In this document: positions 61,715 to 64,000 of the stretch, in pieces
Numbering within the stretch: position 1 is the stretch's first letter
Layout: the number at the start of each line of letters is the position of its first letter
Assembly: GCA_020881915.1 (NCBI GenBank)
Contig: JAJFPB010000011.1
Span: forward strand, 1,984,001 to 2,048,000
DNA: 64,000 bases
Source of the DNA: Paramyrothecium sp. XJ0827
Taxonomy: Eukaryota > Ascomycota > Sordariomycetes > Hypocreales > Stachybotryaceae
Reading direction: 5' to 3'
Notes under the pieces: generated by a model
Told to the model about the DNA's origin: nothing
The model's input: the letters and a program-made list of their open reading frames with translations, nothing else
Database searches by the model: none
Translations under genes and position numbers: made by a program

Positions 61715-64000
61715 GTATAAGGGGGAAAGTCAAGGGGCTTGAGCCTACCTTTTATCTACTTCTATCTACTTTCATCTACTATATAGTATATATGAGTATG
61801 ATTTACAAAGCCAGGAATGGCAATTAATCATTACTGGTAGTTACGTGAACAGCACTAATACACTTTACGTGTGTATCTGTGAGCTTCTCTACTCTGGTTT
61901 CTTGGTGACGAGTTTCTTCCGGGCTATGCCGTTAAGGGGTCTGCCAAAAAAACACAAGTATGTGTCATAGAACTCCTGCAGAGATCACCAACTAGCAATA
62001 AAAGCCAAATTTAAAAAATTTGCTGGTGGACAAAAGACAACAAAGCACGCTCGGTTCACGGTAGATAATATCAATACTAACTTTCACTGACACTAAGGCA
62101 GTTCACATACCCGCTAATATTGCGGATGTTTAACCCCTCAGTCTCATGTTATTGATTACTCTCATATGACCTTGGCGCCATGGCCGGAGCGGCTGGTTTC
62201 CGGCGTCCGGCTTATCCACTCGACTATGAGAGCATGGTAATAATTGGGCTACATCGAAGGATGACATCGATGAGTTGTAAATAGATGTGGGTATTGATAT
62301 GCTGTGCCAGTACCAGAATCCACTGTGCTATTTATTCTTTGGCCATGGTGAAAGGAAATATATCATTCACACGTATTGTACTACAGTATATTGTACCTCA
62401 TTTATTATTATTGCCGAGTAGGGATCAAATTGGCGACCCAATCTTCAAGCCATGTTCAATTTACGCCTTGGCATGTAATGTAATCGAGGGCCCATCCTCC
62501 ACTTGTCATATCCTTGACGGAGGCTATCAACTTGTCGTCCCACTAAAAAGATCCACCGTTTCGACCAGGCACGAGCGTGGATGGGAATCAAATATTGTGG
62601 CAATAGCGGCGTGATGCTCAACAAGAACACCAACACGTCCAATAGAACATCGATTGCTCGATCCATCGGAAGGCTTAGGAGAGCGATTGCAGCCTTGTAG
62701 TCGAACGAAACAACTCCACCCAACCAGTGGATGTGATTCCCCTGCTGCTGTAGAAAACCCTTGCTTCTAAATCAAGCACAACTGCACAGATCGTGTCGAG
62801 GGCAAAAAGGAAGAGGCCATGGAAAGCAATAAGAGGCCGTCCACGGCCATTCTTGCAGTTTGGGCGACCAAAGATCCACTAATGCGGATGTTCTGCCGTT
62901 GCGTCGCATCACTCTTCAAAAGCGAGAGAATATCACGGCGCGACCCACATACGGTATTTCCACTAGTTGGGTGGGGGTTGGCGGGCCTTGATTTCCTGTC
63001 GCGCGTCAACGTGATAGCAATAGATGGCCCAAGATCGACGGTTGTAATTTCCGCGGCATGAGTTGTTCACAGGTATACAGCATGCTCGCATGGAGATTCA
63101 TAGAAAAGAATAAGCAGTGCAAGCTCTTTGCTTCTTTGAGAGAGTGCCACCCCTACTTCTAGCCTTCTTAGGCCAGCGAAAAAATAGAACAAAAACATGA
63201 GTAGATTGAGAGACGGGAATTTGACGTGACGGACCCGGACCCGGGGAAGGATGGAAAAAATGAAGGCTTAGCATCCGGTGGTGCAACCGTCCGAAGAACT
63301 CAAGACCAGAAAAACTGCTTGGGCTTCACAGTACGCTCTATGTTCAAAGAATTGTTCCAACATTAATGGCATGACCCTTGCTGCCGGGAGGCAACCGACT
63401 AGCCCCTCTCAAGGCTTGCTTGTAAGCCCCTCACCCGACTTGGAATGCTTCCAAGCAACTTGACCCCCTCCGGCAAGGAAAGCTAAATGTATTGGCTGCT
63501 ACAAGGCATACCGGTATCCATGTACGAAAAATCGCGCGTTGTCATCAGCGACGCATCATGCTGCCCCCGTTGCTTAGAGACTGCATCCGTCCAGGCGGCT
63601 CGCGCGGTTGAGTTCAGGATCTCGAAATTACTGGGTTTCCATTCGGCAAGACTAAGTCCCTTTTCTACTAAAAGGCTGTGGAGGGATTACAGAACATGAT
63701 TCTATTGATCATACGGTGAAAGACTGAGTAATTGGACGCTGCCGCAATCGTCCAGTGGATCTTTTTGGCGGTTGGTCACCTCCAGTCTCGAGCCCTGACA
63801 GCTGACAAGATTGCGCCCAATGTGGAAGTCTATTCCGAATCATCGCGTCGATCGACCTCTGCAACCTTGTTCGAATGGACCTCATCGCGATAGTCTTCTG
63901 GTGCCGGCCCTCAAGTCTCACCTTTGGTGCGCCCCTTATACCTCCAGCAGTAGAAAAGCCATCTAATTAAACCCCCATCGTGGCTATATTCACCATTGAC
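61715..64000. other. intergenic, holds repeat copy 2
   Basis: No domain-bearing gene is visible. Frames up to 109 aa are unrecognised. The only clear feature is the dispersed repeat at 62095-62480. Confidence 0.4.
62095..62480 (+). repeat. Dispersed repeat, copy 2, with internal insertion
   Basis: It matches 36470-36720 over GTTCACATAC, AATATTGCGGATGTTTAA, CATGGCCGGAGCGGCTGG and CCGGCGTCCGGCTT, then, after an extra block of about 150 bp (about 62250-62404), GGGATCAAATTGGCGACCCA and CATGTTCAATTT. The reverse strand has an A-box-like TAGTCGAGTGGAT and, upstream of it, a B-box-like AATTTGATCCC, in an order unlike a normal tRNA. Confidence 0.8.

Noticed and set aside
1..64000. CRISPR arrays, bacterial operons or giant Starship-type captain recombinase
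   Set aside because: The genes have spliceosomal introns and eukaryotic domains. No repeat-spacer array and no tyrosine-recombinase captain motif was seen.

Overview
The window looks like an accessory, repeat-rich segment of a filamentous ascomycete (Pezizomycotina) chromosome. The signs are short spliceosomal introns (about 45-90 bp) with CTAAC/CTGAC-like branch sites and YAG ends, a BRCT-WGR-PARP gene, a secreted GH16 glucanase, a BTB gene, and a telomere-linked RecQ helicase gene next to a PIF1 remnant. Transposons and decayed genes take up much of the sequence. All coding calls were read by eye, so exon joins are inferences from reading frame plus splice signals.

Left part (1-12 kb): mostly gene-poor sequence, a small two-exon gene with duplicated chromodomain-like modules (2.4-2.9 kb), a histone H2B gene whose second intron lacks a normal acceptor (4.9-5.3 kb), a complete but frameshifted hAT transposon (5.5-8.4 kb) and a pogo/Fot1-type transposon with about 90-bp inverted repeats and two frameshifts (8.7-11.5 kb).

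Middle (12.6-34 kb): an intact 779-aa protein with an Ala/Gly heptad-repeat region (two 297-bp units differing at two positions) fused to an alpha/beta-hydrolase; a BTB protein; a telomere-linked RecQ-like helicase; the 3' half of a PIF1-like helicase; a second, internally deleted hAT element; a piggyBac-type element with perfect 35-bp inverted repeats; an intact alpha/beta-hydrolase; and a 5.2-kb transposon carrying an integrase-fold transposase plus two companion genes, one encoding an acidic protein with six SUMO-consensus sites.

Right part (34-64 kb): an intact PARP gene, a GC-rich relic of an SF1 (UPF1-like) helicase, and a segmental duplication. Copy A (about 42.9-46.1 kb) has an intact GH16 gene, a 138-aa protein and a small secreted Cys protein. 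Copy B (about 48.3-52.5 kb) has the same order, but its GH16 and 138-aa genes are broken while the secreted protein stays open. A family of small RRM-like genes with a shared intron pattern (50.5 kb and 60.5-61.7 kb), a relic of the RecQ-like helicase (53.5 kb), a vWA relic (59.1 kb) and a dispersed repeat pair (36.5 and 62.1 kb) complete the region.

The apparently working genes (hydrolase-repeat protein, alpha/beta-hydrolase, PARP, GH16 copy A, secreted Cys proteins, RRM2) sit as islands among decayed mobile DNA. This is typical of a subtelomeric or otherwise fast-evolving compartment. I saw no tRNA, rRNA or CRISPR.
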